Source of the DNA: Symsagittifera roscoffensis
Taxonomy: Eukaryota; Xenacoelomorpha; Acoela; Convolutidae
Reading direction: 5' to 3'
NCBI RefSeq assembly: GCF_963678635.1
Contig: NC_087067.1
Span: forward strand, 11,081,716 to 11,145,715
Length of the DNA stretch: 64,000 nucleotides
A model generated the notes under the pieces. That model worked only from the letters and a program-made list of their open reading frames with translations. It was not told the origin of the DNA and ran no database searches. How positions within the stretch are numbered: position 1 is the stretch's first letter; each line of letters begins with the position of its first letter. The position numbers and the translations under genes are program-made. This document shows positions 54,555 to 64,000 of this stretch, one piece after another.

Positions 54555-57349
54555 ACCATAACACAAAAATTAGTTACAAATGATAAAAACAGCACTTTAA
54601 ATAAATAATTTTATTTTGTATATCAACATTTCATAACCTAATAAAATTCAATCAAGTAGGGCAAAAAAACTACAACGAAACTGCGGCGGGCGCCAAAGTT
54701 CTGCGTTGCGGGCTGCAGTGTAAATTGACAGCCCAGCGCTGTTTTCTTGGATAAAAACGTAACAAATTATCTCCAAATTTTAGGAGGATTTTTAATGCGG
54801 GAGCAAAAACAAACGAACTCATGGTTATATCAAAAAAGTTGAGTAGGAAAAACAATTCAAAAAGTATTTTCCACAATAATTCAAAAGCAATAAGAACATT
54901 TGGGTTTTGCAGTTTTGTTTCGTTTTTTTTTGTGTGCGTGGCGTGAAGAAAAGAACAAAAAAAGCTAATGTTTTAAAAGAGACAAATTAAATGCAGTTGT
55001 CGTCGTTTGGAAAGTAAGTAACAGTACAAGAATACTATAACCACATTTATGAAATGTTTTCAATTTTTTTTCATAATTTAATGAAATTTTTGTTGAAACT
55101 TTGAACTTTTTTCATTGACTTTGAAGCAATAGACAAATCTTCAGAATTTCTTTTGCATAGTTTTTTGCGAGAACAAAAAAAAGTTATAGGTAAACTCTTA
55201 GTGTACTTTGAAACACGAGACTAAAAATACTTTAAAATGGCTTACCATTCGACTTACATCAATGATGAAATGCGGTAGCTAAAACTGCACGGAAATTAAT
55301 AGTTTCAAAAAAAGAAAAAAATTGAAATTATTACCGAAAAAAAATTTTTTCACCAATAATTAATTTTTGGAACAATAATAAACTAGTAATGAAATAGTCA
55401 GCACACTTTTGAAACTCAAATGCATGTTAAGAGAAAACTGTTGTGATTCTTGGTTTTTTTCACCGACTAACAAAAAAGAAGACTCATCTTTATATTGAAA
55501 AACTGAAAAAAGCTTGTGATGAAAAAAATTTTTGATTGCAATTTCGAAAAAAGCTTCGGTCTAATGTGTAAGTAATAAAAAGATGCATTGGCTATAGCAA
55601 TGGCTGTGAAATAAATTTTTTGGTGAAAAAAACTAGTCAAATGGAAAAGTCCCCATTCATCTCAAGACCGATGCAAGTTTTAAAAAAAAGTCCTCAGAAA
55701 AAACTTAACTCCCAAAATTTAATGGTGTTTTGCGAATTCTCTGTTTACCATAACTATAAAGTAGCGTGGTTTTTTTCCTATTGAAATAACTCGCTCCACT
55801 TCCAAAGAAATCACAAAACAAGCAAACAAAAACTATCAAAATTGCATTAATATTTTCAAACTTGAGCAAATAAACTAAAGAGAAACTTTTTAAGAAATCA
55901 AAAGAACCAAATAAAGTTCAAACTAATTGCAAAAACTCAACAAAAATTTGAATATCAGTCCAAAAAATATCAAAAAAAAAAACAAATTTGAGTTTAACTG
56001 GAAACACTTATGTGTAAACTAAAAATAACAAGTGTAATGAAATTAACCGAAACAAAGTGTAATGAAAATTCAATCAATTGTTTACTAGTCGAAAGACTCG
56101 CAGTTGGTCATTTGCGTTTGTAAACAAAGAAAGAAGGCGTAAGTCAACACTTCAAAAACTTGTTTTAGAGATGAGACCGTGCAATTAAGATATCCAATAA
56201 CAAGTACAATTTTTCACTCAGGTTCTTACTAATCTGAACCAGAAGTGTTCGATCAAATTAGCAAAAACATAAGTCTTGACTTTCTTAAAAAAACACAGCG
56301 TAACCCAAATTACCAAATGATGGAGAAGTATACATTTAAACTAAAACCAGATGAATGAACTTAAAAAATCCCTTCGGTCCTTTATAGACCTTTTTTCACC
56401 AAATTGTTTGACAATTGCTACCTTGAAAAAACAGACATCACTGACCATTACTCTGTCAAAGCGCATTCAAGTTTACTTATCTCAGACTCCCATGAAAACA
56501 AACAAACTTTTTTAATGTCAATTTTAATCAACTTCTCAGTTCTCAAACTTGGATTTCAAAAACCAACATGAATGAATTCCTCTGAATTACTAAAAAACAA
56601 TACAAAATCAAGAAAATTTTTGTTGGCACATTTGCGTTAGAAGAAGAGTTTGCGTTAACTTCAGTTGTTCTATCTTAGTAACCAAAGAGAAATATGCAGC
56701 AGTTATTACAAGTCCTGAAACCCGCAAACTTTAGAAAACTTGGATGACAAACAGAACAAAAAATGGTCACCAAAAAAAGAGAAAACAGCTTGAAAGATGT
56801 CTGCATATCAGTTCCTAGAGTAACATGGAAAATACACTATAAATACTTTAAAAAATTCCAGATTACTTGCAAATTGCTTGCAGGACAACTTAGCCGTGTT
56901 CTACAAAAATGATTAAAAAATGGCAATAGCTCCAGGTTTGAAATGGCTAAAAACTTAAGACCAGCAAATGATTTGTAGGAACGCACTTACCAATTTTCAT
57001 AAAATTGAACATTTCTATCCTCCTATAGATAGAAACGAAAACACCATGTTTTTATTACACATCATTTTGCTTTTAACTTTGCGGAGTGTTAGAAAATTTA
57101 TTGATTATTTGCGTAGTCTTTTTTCCCGTTTTTCTCAACCAAACTCTGGTCGTGTCGATGCATGAAACTGAAGTTAAAAGTTATAGACCAAACTCTTTGC
57201 TCTTATTTGTCGGCAAAACTCCCTAAAAGGTCAAAAATTAGAACAATCCTCCATTTGGCTTAACGCATTTAAACAGTATTGCGAATGCTTTTGCCCTTAT
57301 TACCAAAAACATTAAAAGCAACATTGTAAGCATATATTTGTAAGCAAAA
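54555..57349. other. No gene seen
   Basis: Long AT-rich stretch. A short GC-rich patch at 54681-54742 (GCGGCGGGCGCCAAAG, GCGTTGCGGGCTGCAG) stands out, but the minus frame over it (54670-54876) has no recognisable domain. 55000-56950 has only short frames. Confidence 0.45.
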
Positions 57350-57449
57350 CCCAACCGTTTTCTACTTCTGTAGATTTTTAAAATGATTTTGACAATTTAG
57401 ATCATATAATCTTTATGAGAAAAAGAGCTAGAATTAGCCTTTGTGGATC

Positions 57450-57850
57450 TACCTACAAGATGCAGATTTGTTTCTTTCAACTAGGAGACAAGCAGTGCTT
57501 AACTTAAACAGAAATAGCTATTTTAAAATTATACACACTGGAGTAACACGGGAACCAGTTATTGTGCAATGCTTGTTCCTTTTTGTTTTCATAAATGATC
57601 TTTCCCAAGTTTGATTAATTACTCACATAACAATGTTTGTTAATGACGCCAATATCTACATTTCTGTATAGAAAAAAAAACAAATTAACTCCCCAATCTC
57701 TAGAACATTTTTCTGAGGACGAGCCAAGACAAATTAACAGTTCACGAAAACGAATCGAAAATTGCACAAAGTTCGTTTTAACTGTAGACAAGGAAGTCGT
57801 ATTTAAGAAAAAACCGTTTTGGTACTTAGTAGCTGTAAACTTGATTTAGT
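57450..57850 (+). pseudogene. Non-LTR reverse transcriptase fragment (LINE relic)
   Basis: Translated pieces read R-Q-A-V-L-N-L-N-R-N-S, G-V-T-R-E-P and L-F-L-F-V-F-I-N-D-L, then F-V-N-D-A-N-I-Y. They correspond to the RT palm region (VPQG ... GPLLFLIFINDLP ... FADD) of jockey/CR1-like LINEs. The catalytic FADD is mutated and stops and shifts separate the pieces, so it is dead. The frame at 57637-57849 is part of it. Confidence 0.6.
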
Positions 57851-58212
57851 TGACAAAAAATCAATGTTTCTTTTTTTTGGCTAATATATCAACTGAAAAC
57901 TTTTCCGCAGTAAGCCTTATTGAAATTTTGTTTTAAAATGTGCGTTAAAAACAATATATTTCAAGATAATTTAACTCGATATGAGGCTCGAAGGAAACAT
58001 CCATCAAAAAACAGATAGGCTTGTTTGAATTACTTTTATGATTAATCGTTCAAACTAATGACGTTCGTCTATGTATGAAAATATAAAATAAATATTTTTG
58101 TATTGAGTTTACCTTGAACTACGTAAGATGCTTGTAATGACCTTGTCTCATTCAACAAAATTTTATATGAAACTACCAATTTATGCTTTTTTCTCAGTGT
58201 GTAATAACTATA

Positions 58213-58246
58213 ACCAGTAGGAGCCAACGCAATGGCTCCTACTGGT
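58213..58246. repeat. Hairpin ACCAGTAGGAGCCA / TGGCTCCTACTGGT
   Basis: Perfect 14-bp arms with a 6-nt loop. The equivalent place in duplication unit 2 (about 63333) reads AACCAGTTTTTACC and has no second arm. Confidence 0.75.
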
Positions 58247-58865
58247 AATAAAAAAAAACGAAAACAATGATAAACGAAATTTAAAAAAAAACTAAAACTG
58301 CGTAATGGGTTTTTAAAAGTTGGGATTAAACTGGGTTCACTTTAAAATTAAAAAAAACTATTATCGAGCCTGTGGCAATTGTTGCAGCATAACTGTTAAC
58401 GAAAGTAAAGTTGCACGCTTTGGCAATAAAATATCAAATGGTTCCAGTGCCAGTTCCTGAAATTTCAATTCCTCCAATTTTAACTTTCTTTTCAGCTGAT
58501 GATAACCGACCATAAAAAGTTAAATTAGAGACCGAAAAAAATGTAAGAAAGTGATAACTTGAGATGAAGCTTTGCAAAACATTTTAAAATAAATAGAGCA
58601 ACCTAGGACTAGATGGGGTCAATTTATTTTAACATTTAGGTTTCTTAAATCTATGAAAACGTTTTCATGTAGTCCAGAACGCCTACCAATCTCGCAGTTG
58701 CTTTTACTACAACTCTGATATTTGTAAAAATTTCAGATGATATGAAAAATCACAAAAACTTAAAAAATGGTAATTAGAGGAATAGCAGTTTAGATAATTT
58801 TTAAAAAATTATAATTTTTATTTGACTGCTATTATCATTTCTAGTCATCGACAAATATTTTCCTT

Positions 58866-59147
58866 ATTTTTCTTTCTCTCAACGAAAGTGACAAAACTTC
58901 TCTGCTAGGGCTGGTTTTTCTCTCGGGACAAATTTTGACAACTTAACCAGTCTTAGCAATTGTTCCAAATTGAACTGGAGCATGTCAACCAATCTTTTTA
59001 ATACTTCATCATATACAAAAAAATTTTCTGATTTTTTATTTTTTTTGTTCCGATTTTTTATTTTTGTTAGAAGAACACTACTCCATAGAATTTTAGAATT
59101 TAGAAGGCAGTAGGAACTTCAGATCTTCTCCCTAAAATGATCAACCT
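58866..59147 (+). mobile_element. Eroded HINE copy in duplication unit 1
   Basis: TTTTTCTTTCTCTCAACGAAAGTGAC, GGGACAAATTTTGACAACTTAACC, ACTCCATAGAATTTTAG and GCAGTAGGAACTTCAG follow the HINE order. The terminal hairpin is lost. Confidence 0.55.
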
Positions 59148-59269
59148 TGTTTGTTTCCAACAAAACGTGCATTATAGTATATCTTCAAAAGAAAAATTTT
59201 TATGAAATAAGCTTTACCTTAAAAAGAAACGTTTTCAGATATCATTATGACCTTCAGGTAACTTCAAAA

Positions 59270-59565
59270 GAAATTGAGCTGAGCGTTCTTATATTTCAAA
59301 TAGGAATCAAGCAGTGCTTGCCAAAAATAGAAATAGTAATTTCAAAATCATGCAAACTGGAACGCGGCATGGACCAATTATGGTGCAAACCTTGTTCCTC
59401 CTTGTTTTCATAAATGATCTTCCTGAAAATTGAGTAAACGCTTACATTTCAATGTTTGTCATTGACGCCAATATCTATAATTCTGTAAAGAGAAAAAAAA
59501 TAAGTTTATCTCGATCTGATTTGTTCTGAGGATGAGCGTAAAAAAGTAACAGTTCACGAATGTAA
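59270..59565 (+). pseudogene. Second copy of the LINE reverse-transcriptase fragment
   Basis: It parallels 57450-57850: N-Q-A-V-L, then L-F-L-L-V-F-I-N-D-L-P-E-N, a stop, then F-V-I-D-A-N-I-Y. The FADD catalytic pair is altered (F-V-I-D). It breaks off at about 59570, where foreign sequence begins. Confidence 0.6.
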
Positions 59566-60070
59566 ATTGTTGAATTGCTTTTGGATAACAGCTGCTCACA
59601 ATTTTTTTAAAGAATATTAAGGATGTTTTTGCAAATGCTATTTTGCTTTAATTTTTTTATGTAATTTGATAATTGAGCATCCCAAGTTTTCAGTTAATTG
59701 CCAGATTTGTATATTAAAATATCAGTAGAATTGTGTGAACGTAAGCAAGAAGTATAAATTTTAATTGGAAACTACGATCTTAAAAATAGTGAGTTTCCTT
59801 ATATGACCTAAAAACGTGATGATAACACAGTTCGTGCCGAAAATCACACAGGCCTCACACAATAGTCTAAAAATTAAGTTCTGATTGTTAATCAATCAGG
59901 CCTCACGCGAACTTTTTGATGACTTAAAGCTAAAAAAACAATTAAGATTTTGAAGATCATAAAGACGTTTTGAATGGTGCAAAAATAGGGGAAAAGTTTT
60001 CCTGGAAAATCACAGGCCTGAAACAACAATTGAACAATACATACATTCCAGGAATTTATCGTTTAACAGC

Positions 60071-60560
60071 ATGATAGAATGTTTTGGTGGATCTGTTCGC
60101 ACATCAAAGGAATGGTCGGAAACTGGATGGGTTATCAAAAGTGTGAATCTTCACAGTGAAACGAGGAGGAACAGCAGAACAACACGACCACCTGTCTGTT
60201 TAGGTAGCACAAAACCAACACAAGAAACATCTGATGAACCGAACACACAGACGCAAGATGTTTTTGATGAAAAACAGGAAATGATAAAATTTGATGAAAG
60301 GCACACAGAATTAAGTGATTCATCGTTCAATTGTTAGTGAAACGAATACTGAGTGCCAGAGCGAAGCAAGCATAGGGAACAGCATGATTGAAACTTTTGT
60401 TGGAACTCTTCACACATCAGAAGAAGTGTCGGAAAATGAAAACGATGGACCAACAGTGTGAATCTTAACGGTAAATTGTATCGTTTACCAGAAGGAAATT
60501 TGGGACGCAAGTATGTTGATCTTTCGACGAAGGAAGTCAATCAACGGAACCAGGACGAAT
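60071..60560 (+). pseudogene. Upstream coding relic with a repeated module
   Basis: Two related segments, S-M-I-E-C-F-G-G-S-V-R-T-S-K-E (60068) and S-M-I-E-T-F-V-G-T-L-H-T-S-E-E (60383), lie 315 bp apart. Each is followed by a V-N-L-x segment. The first is open for 88 codons. This is probably the N-terminal part of the element that carries the RT relic. Confidence 0.4.
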
Positions 60561-60779
60561 GTTCAAAGCGGTTACTACTTTAAAATAAACTGATACTTCA
60601 AGGTGATCCAATAGTAAGAGCTACAGGTGACGTCAAAATACTGATTGGAAGAAGAATACAGAATTGGAAAGATGGAAATTTTAGCTAGGCGGTGTGCAAG
60701 AAGCTAAGCGGTGTGCAAATAAACCGTTGAAGAATGACTCAGCAATCGAATAAGAAAAAAAAAGACAGTTTACCAGAGT

Positions 60780-62400
60780 TAGAAACAGTTTTTATTACTG
60801 CCGCTCATGTCAAAAAATTTGCAGATCAATGCACCGCGGAGCAAGACCACCAGGAATTAATTTAGAGCATTGTAAAGATATGTTTCTCCGTTTCTGTGCA
60901 TATAACTCAAGTTTAAGAGGTGAAGTGGCAGCATTGATAAAAAAAAATTGAAAATGAAATCGTTCCCTGGAACCGAATTCGAGCGTTGATGTCTGGCAAA
61001 TTTATTGCACTGGACGAAAGCCTGGGAGTCAGACCAATCGGAATCGGTGAAGGCCTGCAAAAACAAATGTGTAAATAAGTTGCCGAGGCCACGGAAAAAA
61101 TTTTTAAGAAAGATGTGGATCACATCAATTGGCCTGTGGCGTAAAGTCAGGCATCGAGGGAGCAGTCCACGCTCTGGATGATTTCTTCATTAGCAACAGA
61201 AAGGATAAACATGGCCTTCTGCTGATGGACGCCTCGAGTGCATTTAACTACATTTATAATATTACAGTGTTATGGGCCAGGTGTTCCAGTTGGATGATTT
61301 AACGAGATCCTTGCAATGTGATTGGAACTTTGTTCGAAGAGTGGTAACAGATACATCACAGTTGTTCACTCCACTTGAAAAGACGTTGGAAGATTTTTTT
61401 CGCCCAATTTTCAGGGAATCTCTAGTATCACACACAATCATCACGTTCTCTTCTTCATTGTAGCAAAACGAGGAGGTTTGGGAGCATGGAATCCAGTTGA
61501 GCATGCCAGTTTAGCTTTTTCAACTTTGGTCGCGAGAAGCAGCATCTTTGATGTTAATTCTATTTCGAGTCAGGAATGATTTGAATAAGAAGAGCACAAA
61601 GCGAAATTAAAAGAAGCAAGGCGAAACCCTGAGGAGCAACAGAATGAATTGGATAGAAACCATTCGAAAGAGGTGCTTGCCGTTTTGCCAGCAGACCAAA
61701 AACCTGCAGTTTGAAGAATTATAATCAATAACTGTTCTCTATGGTTGACTCATTACCGCTGTTAAAAGATAATTTAGACCTTCCAAAGACTGATTTCAGA
61801 GAAGCTTTGAGTATTTGATCCAAAAAGCTCCATTAAGAGCACGCTCCGAGATTGATGTTGTCAAAATGAGCTTCGAATACAAGACGCTCTCTCTTGCAAA
61901 AATGCTCGATTAGTAACTTTACGAAAAGTTGGATGCAAAAGGAGATCTGGCTTGCATGCTCTGAAAAGACGTTTAGCGGAAATCCATTATCAAAAACGCT
62001 GATAAAAAACGTAGTACTCCAGCATTAGTCGCGATTCTTAGGGGTCTCGGTATTTGGGACAGGCAAATGCGGCGTCATTCGAAATTCGTGTCACAGACGC
62101 AGACGCTCGGTCTTACCTGGATAAAAACCCGACGATTTTGAACTCTCCTGAAGATGAAAAAATTGAACCAGCTTGTAAAGATCGGCATATTTCGTTTAAT
62201 CCAGTAGTGACATCTGTGAATTGAGTCTTGGCAACCGAATTTACCTTCTTCTAGAAGCGAATTGCACATGGTTTGAGTGCAAATTGGGACCGACCTTACA
62301 GCCAGTTTTTTTGGGTTCGTTAGAGATTTTTTGGTCATCTTGAGAGCCCCCATTATTTGCAATAGAGGCACACGGACTAAGCGGAGATCGATGGATTAGA
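60780..62400 (+). pseudogene. Reverse-transcriptase gene relic (G-V-R-P-I-G-I-G-E type)
   Basis: Pieces in several frames read G-V-R-P-I-G-I-G-E (61025-61051), then C-G-V-K-S-G-I-E-G-A-V-H-A-L-D-D-F-F (61135 on), then L-L-L-M-D-A-S-S-A-F-N-Y (to 61251). The last is RT motif A with its catalytic Asp. Near 62069-62224 comes F-E-I-R-V-T-D-A-D-A-R-S-Y-L, then S-F-N-P-V-V-T-S-V, the C-terminal domain that accompanies this RT type in invertebrate genomes. Many stops and shifts show that it is dead. The YADD motif is not visible. I cannot place it in a named clade without a search. Confidence 0.6.
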
Positions 62401-62949
62401 AGACATGACTTTTTAGTAGTTGGAGCAAGAGATTTACAGAAAGTTATTCGCCTGTGATTACGACTGACTTTGCCGTCAAGTAATTTACAGAACATACAAG
62501 TATGTTTGAATTGATCAAAGAATGCATATCTTTTGCATCAAAGAAACTGCTTTGAATTTTAAACATTGATTGAATTTACGTTACATCATCGAAATATAAG
62601 TTCACGAAAAGATGATTATTGCATCATAATTAGCAACAAATAACATGTGGGTTGTTTGAACAGAAGAAGAGTTAAATTACTAAATATCTGGAGATAAACC
62701 CAGATGAAATGAGAACAAAAATACACAGGTGACACGAAATATAATACATAAAAGAATTGAGATCCAGTAATTGCACGATTTAAAACATGGTTATCAGTCG
62801 AGTCAGAGTTCTGAAAAAGGACAAATCAATTATCTGTGAAGTCTGCAAACTCACACAAAATTCAAAACATTTCATGCACAAATTTTCATTTAACTGCATA
62901 TGAGCAACTGGTATTTGAGAAAACCAATTTGGCTACTTTGATAGTCTTG

Positions 62950-64000
62950 AAATTTTTAAGTTCACTAAAAAGTAATTTCTCTTTTCTTATAATATAGCTT
63001 TTATTTCAACTGAAAATTTATCCGCGGTAAGCTTTGTTATGTATTATTTTTAATTGAGCTTTAAAAACCTTAATCTTCAAATAACTTAAGTCGATAAATG
63101 GCTTGAAGGAAACATCGCCCGAAAGTCTATTTGATTTTCTCCCAATTTTTCACTACCTTCATGAAAAATTGTTGAAGATAATGACGTGTTTCTATGAAGG
63201 GAAATCAATTCAAATTTTTTTGTATGTAAAAGACTTAAAGCTACGTAGAACGCTGTCAATAAACTTATCGAAGTTACCAAAACTTTGAAAAAAACAATCA
63301 CTCGATGCTTTTTCCCCGAATGTAATAATTAAAACCAGTTTTTACCAAAGCTAAAATCAACAGAAATATAAAAAGTCATGGATCAAAAATCTTCATTCAA
63401 AGGTTTTGGTCGTTTCATGGTAACGTTCGAAAACCTGCCGGCCAGAAAATTTTTTTTTAAAATCTGATTTCAAAACGAATAAAAGCTGATTTAGATTTCT
63501 GCATAATGGGTTCAGAATGATTTGGATTAGGCTAGAGTCACTGTTTGAAATTGAAAAAAATTAAAACCGACAGTGTGCTAATTGTTGCTGTATATCTGGT
63601 AATGAACGTAAACTTGAGGAAAATGTTATAAAATAAAAACTTGAAACGAAGCTTTGCAAAACATTTCGAAACAAACAGAGCAACGTAGTTTAGATGGTGT
63701 TAAATTTTTTAACATTTAGGTTCTTTAAGTCTATGAGAATGTTTTCATGTAGTCCAGAATGCCTACCAATCTTGCAGTTGCTTCTACTACAATTCTAGCG
63801 TTTGTGAACATTTAAAATGGTATGAAAAAAAATCAGTGAAAAAATCATGAAACTGATAATTAGAGGTATAGCAAAGAAGGTAACACTTTTAAAAGGAAAT
63901 AGTTTCTATTTGACGATTCTAGTCATCAACGAATAACTTCCCGATTTTTCTTACTTTCAAGGAAAGTAACAAAATATTTTTGCCAGGGATGGTGGATGAT
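62950..64000. repeat. Segmental duplication, unit 2 right part (cut by window end)
   Basis: It aligns with 57840-58920: TTTCAACTGAAAATTTATCC, GGCTTGAAGGAAACATC, TTTTCATGTAGTCCAGAATG and TTGCAGTTGCTTCTACTACA all have partners there, about 5.08 kb upstream. Frames at 63086-63301 are unsupported. Confidence 0.7.
63947..64000 (+). mobile_element. Start of a HINE remnant, cut by the window end
   Basis: TTTCTTACTTTCAAGGAAAG, then AACAAAATATTTTTGCC, occupies the same place in unit 2 as the HINE remnant at 58866 does in unit 1. Confidence 0.45.

Larger units (their letters stand above)
57350..59147. repeat. Segmental duplication, unit 1
   Basis: Contains a decayed LINE reverse-transcriptase piece (57450-57850), 1 kb of flank and a HINE remnant. 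The same sequence recurs from 59150, interrupted between about 59570 and 62950. Matching words include GTTTTCATGTAGTCCAGAA (58662 and 63744) and AGCTTTGCAAAACATTT (58567 and 63650). Confidence 0.7.
59570..62950 (+). mobile_element. Insertion holding a reverse-transcriptase element relic
   Basis: This 3.4 kb splits duplication unit 2 and is less AT-rich. It includes short CACAGGCCTCACAC repeats (59838-60030), a repeated S-M-I-E-x-F-x-G module (60070 and 60385) and the RT relic below. Exact ends and target duplications are not resolved. Confidence 0.5.

Noticed and set aside
57880-64000. The two ~1-kb direct repeats as LTRs of a retrotransposon
   Set aside because: The repeated segment also contains a HINE remnant at the same place and extends into a LINE fragment. 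No TG...CA ends or primer-binding site were seen. A tandem segmental duplication explains it better.

Overview
The window is AT-rich nuclear DNA from an invertebrate animal. The evidence is GT-AG introns, a rhodopsin-like 7TM receptor, an animal-type UDP-glucuronosyltransferase and a dense load of short non-autonomous transposons. I cannot name the phylum. No bacterial gene, CRISPR array or rRNA is visible, and I saw no intact tRNA gene by eye.

Genes. (1) A complete seven-transmembrane receptor lies on the minus strand. It is split into three exons at 10026-9755, 8983-8597 and 2700-2280, and they join in frame to 359 aa. Its second intron is about 5.9 kb and packed with repeats. (2) A coiled-coil protein gene lies on the minus strand. 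Two 3' exons (41390-41109 and 39997-39593) join in phase. Further candidate exons lie upstream at 42908-42852, 43400-43266, 45395-45282 and 46505-46355. (3) An apparently intronless UDP-glucuronosyltransferase lies on the plus strand (52455-53935). It is broken by a one-base frameshift in a short A run. (4) A possible 94-aa membrane protein lies at 37446-37162 on the minus strand. Nothing suggests these genes act together.

Repeats dominate the rest. The most abundant family has about 20 copies across the window. It begins TTGTTCCGACTTTCG, repeats that start inverted just inside the 3' end, and ends with a CAGGGC-loop-GCCCTG hairpin plus about 10 nt. This is the layout of Helentron-associated interspersed elements (HINE, the DINE-1 type). 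One copy is cut by a related copy at 25938-26429, which fixes the element ends. At 18.9-23.6 kb a unit of about 1.64 kb is repeated three times in tandem. Each unit carries a HINE-like piece and a tRNA-like Pol III B-box segment; two of the three also carry a long inverted repeat.

Other families include hAT-like MITEs with 8-bp target duplications (51038-51462, 54168-54546), Mutator-like MITEs with 8-9-bp duplications (30387-31041, 38172-38480), a CAGTGCCGAA element inserted in a satellite-like array (31237-31985), and foldback elements with CCCGGG ends filled with one short motif (2931-3326, 13367-14239, 43562-44313, 47181-47857). There are also TTATAATC-rich elements with CCCGCAC-like ends, one of which carries a 350-bp C-rich block (49123-50175).

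The right end (57.3-64 kb) is a tandem duplication of a decayed LINE reverse-transcriptase fragment with its flank and a HINE. The second copy is split by about 3.4 kb holding a relic of a different reverse transcriptase.
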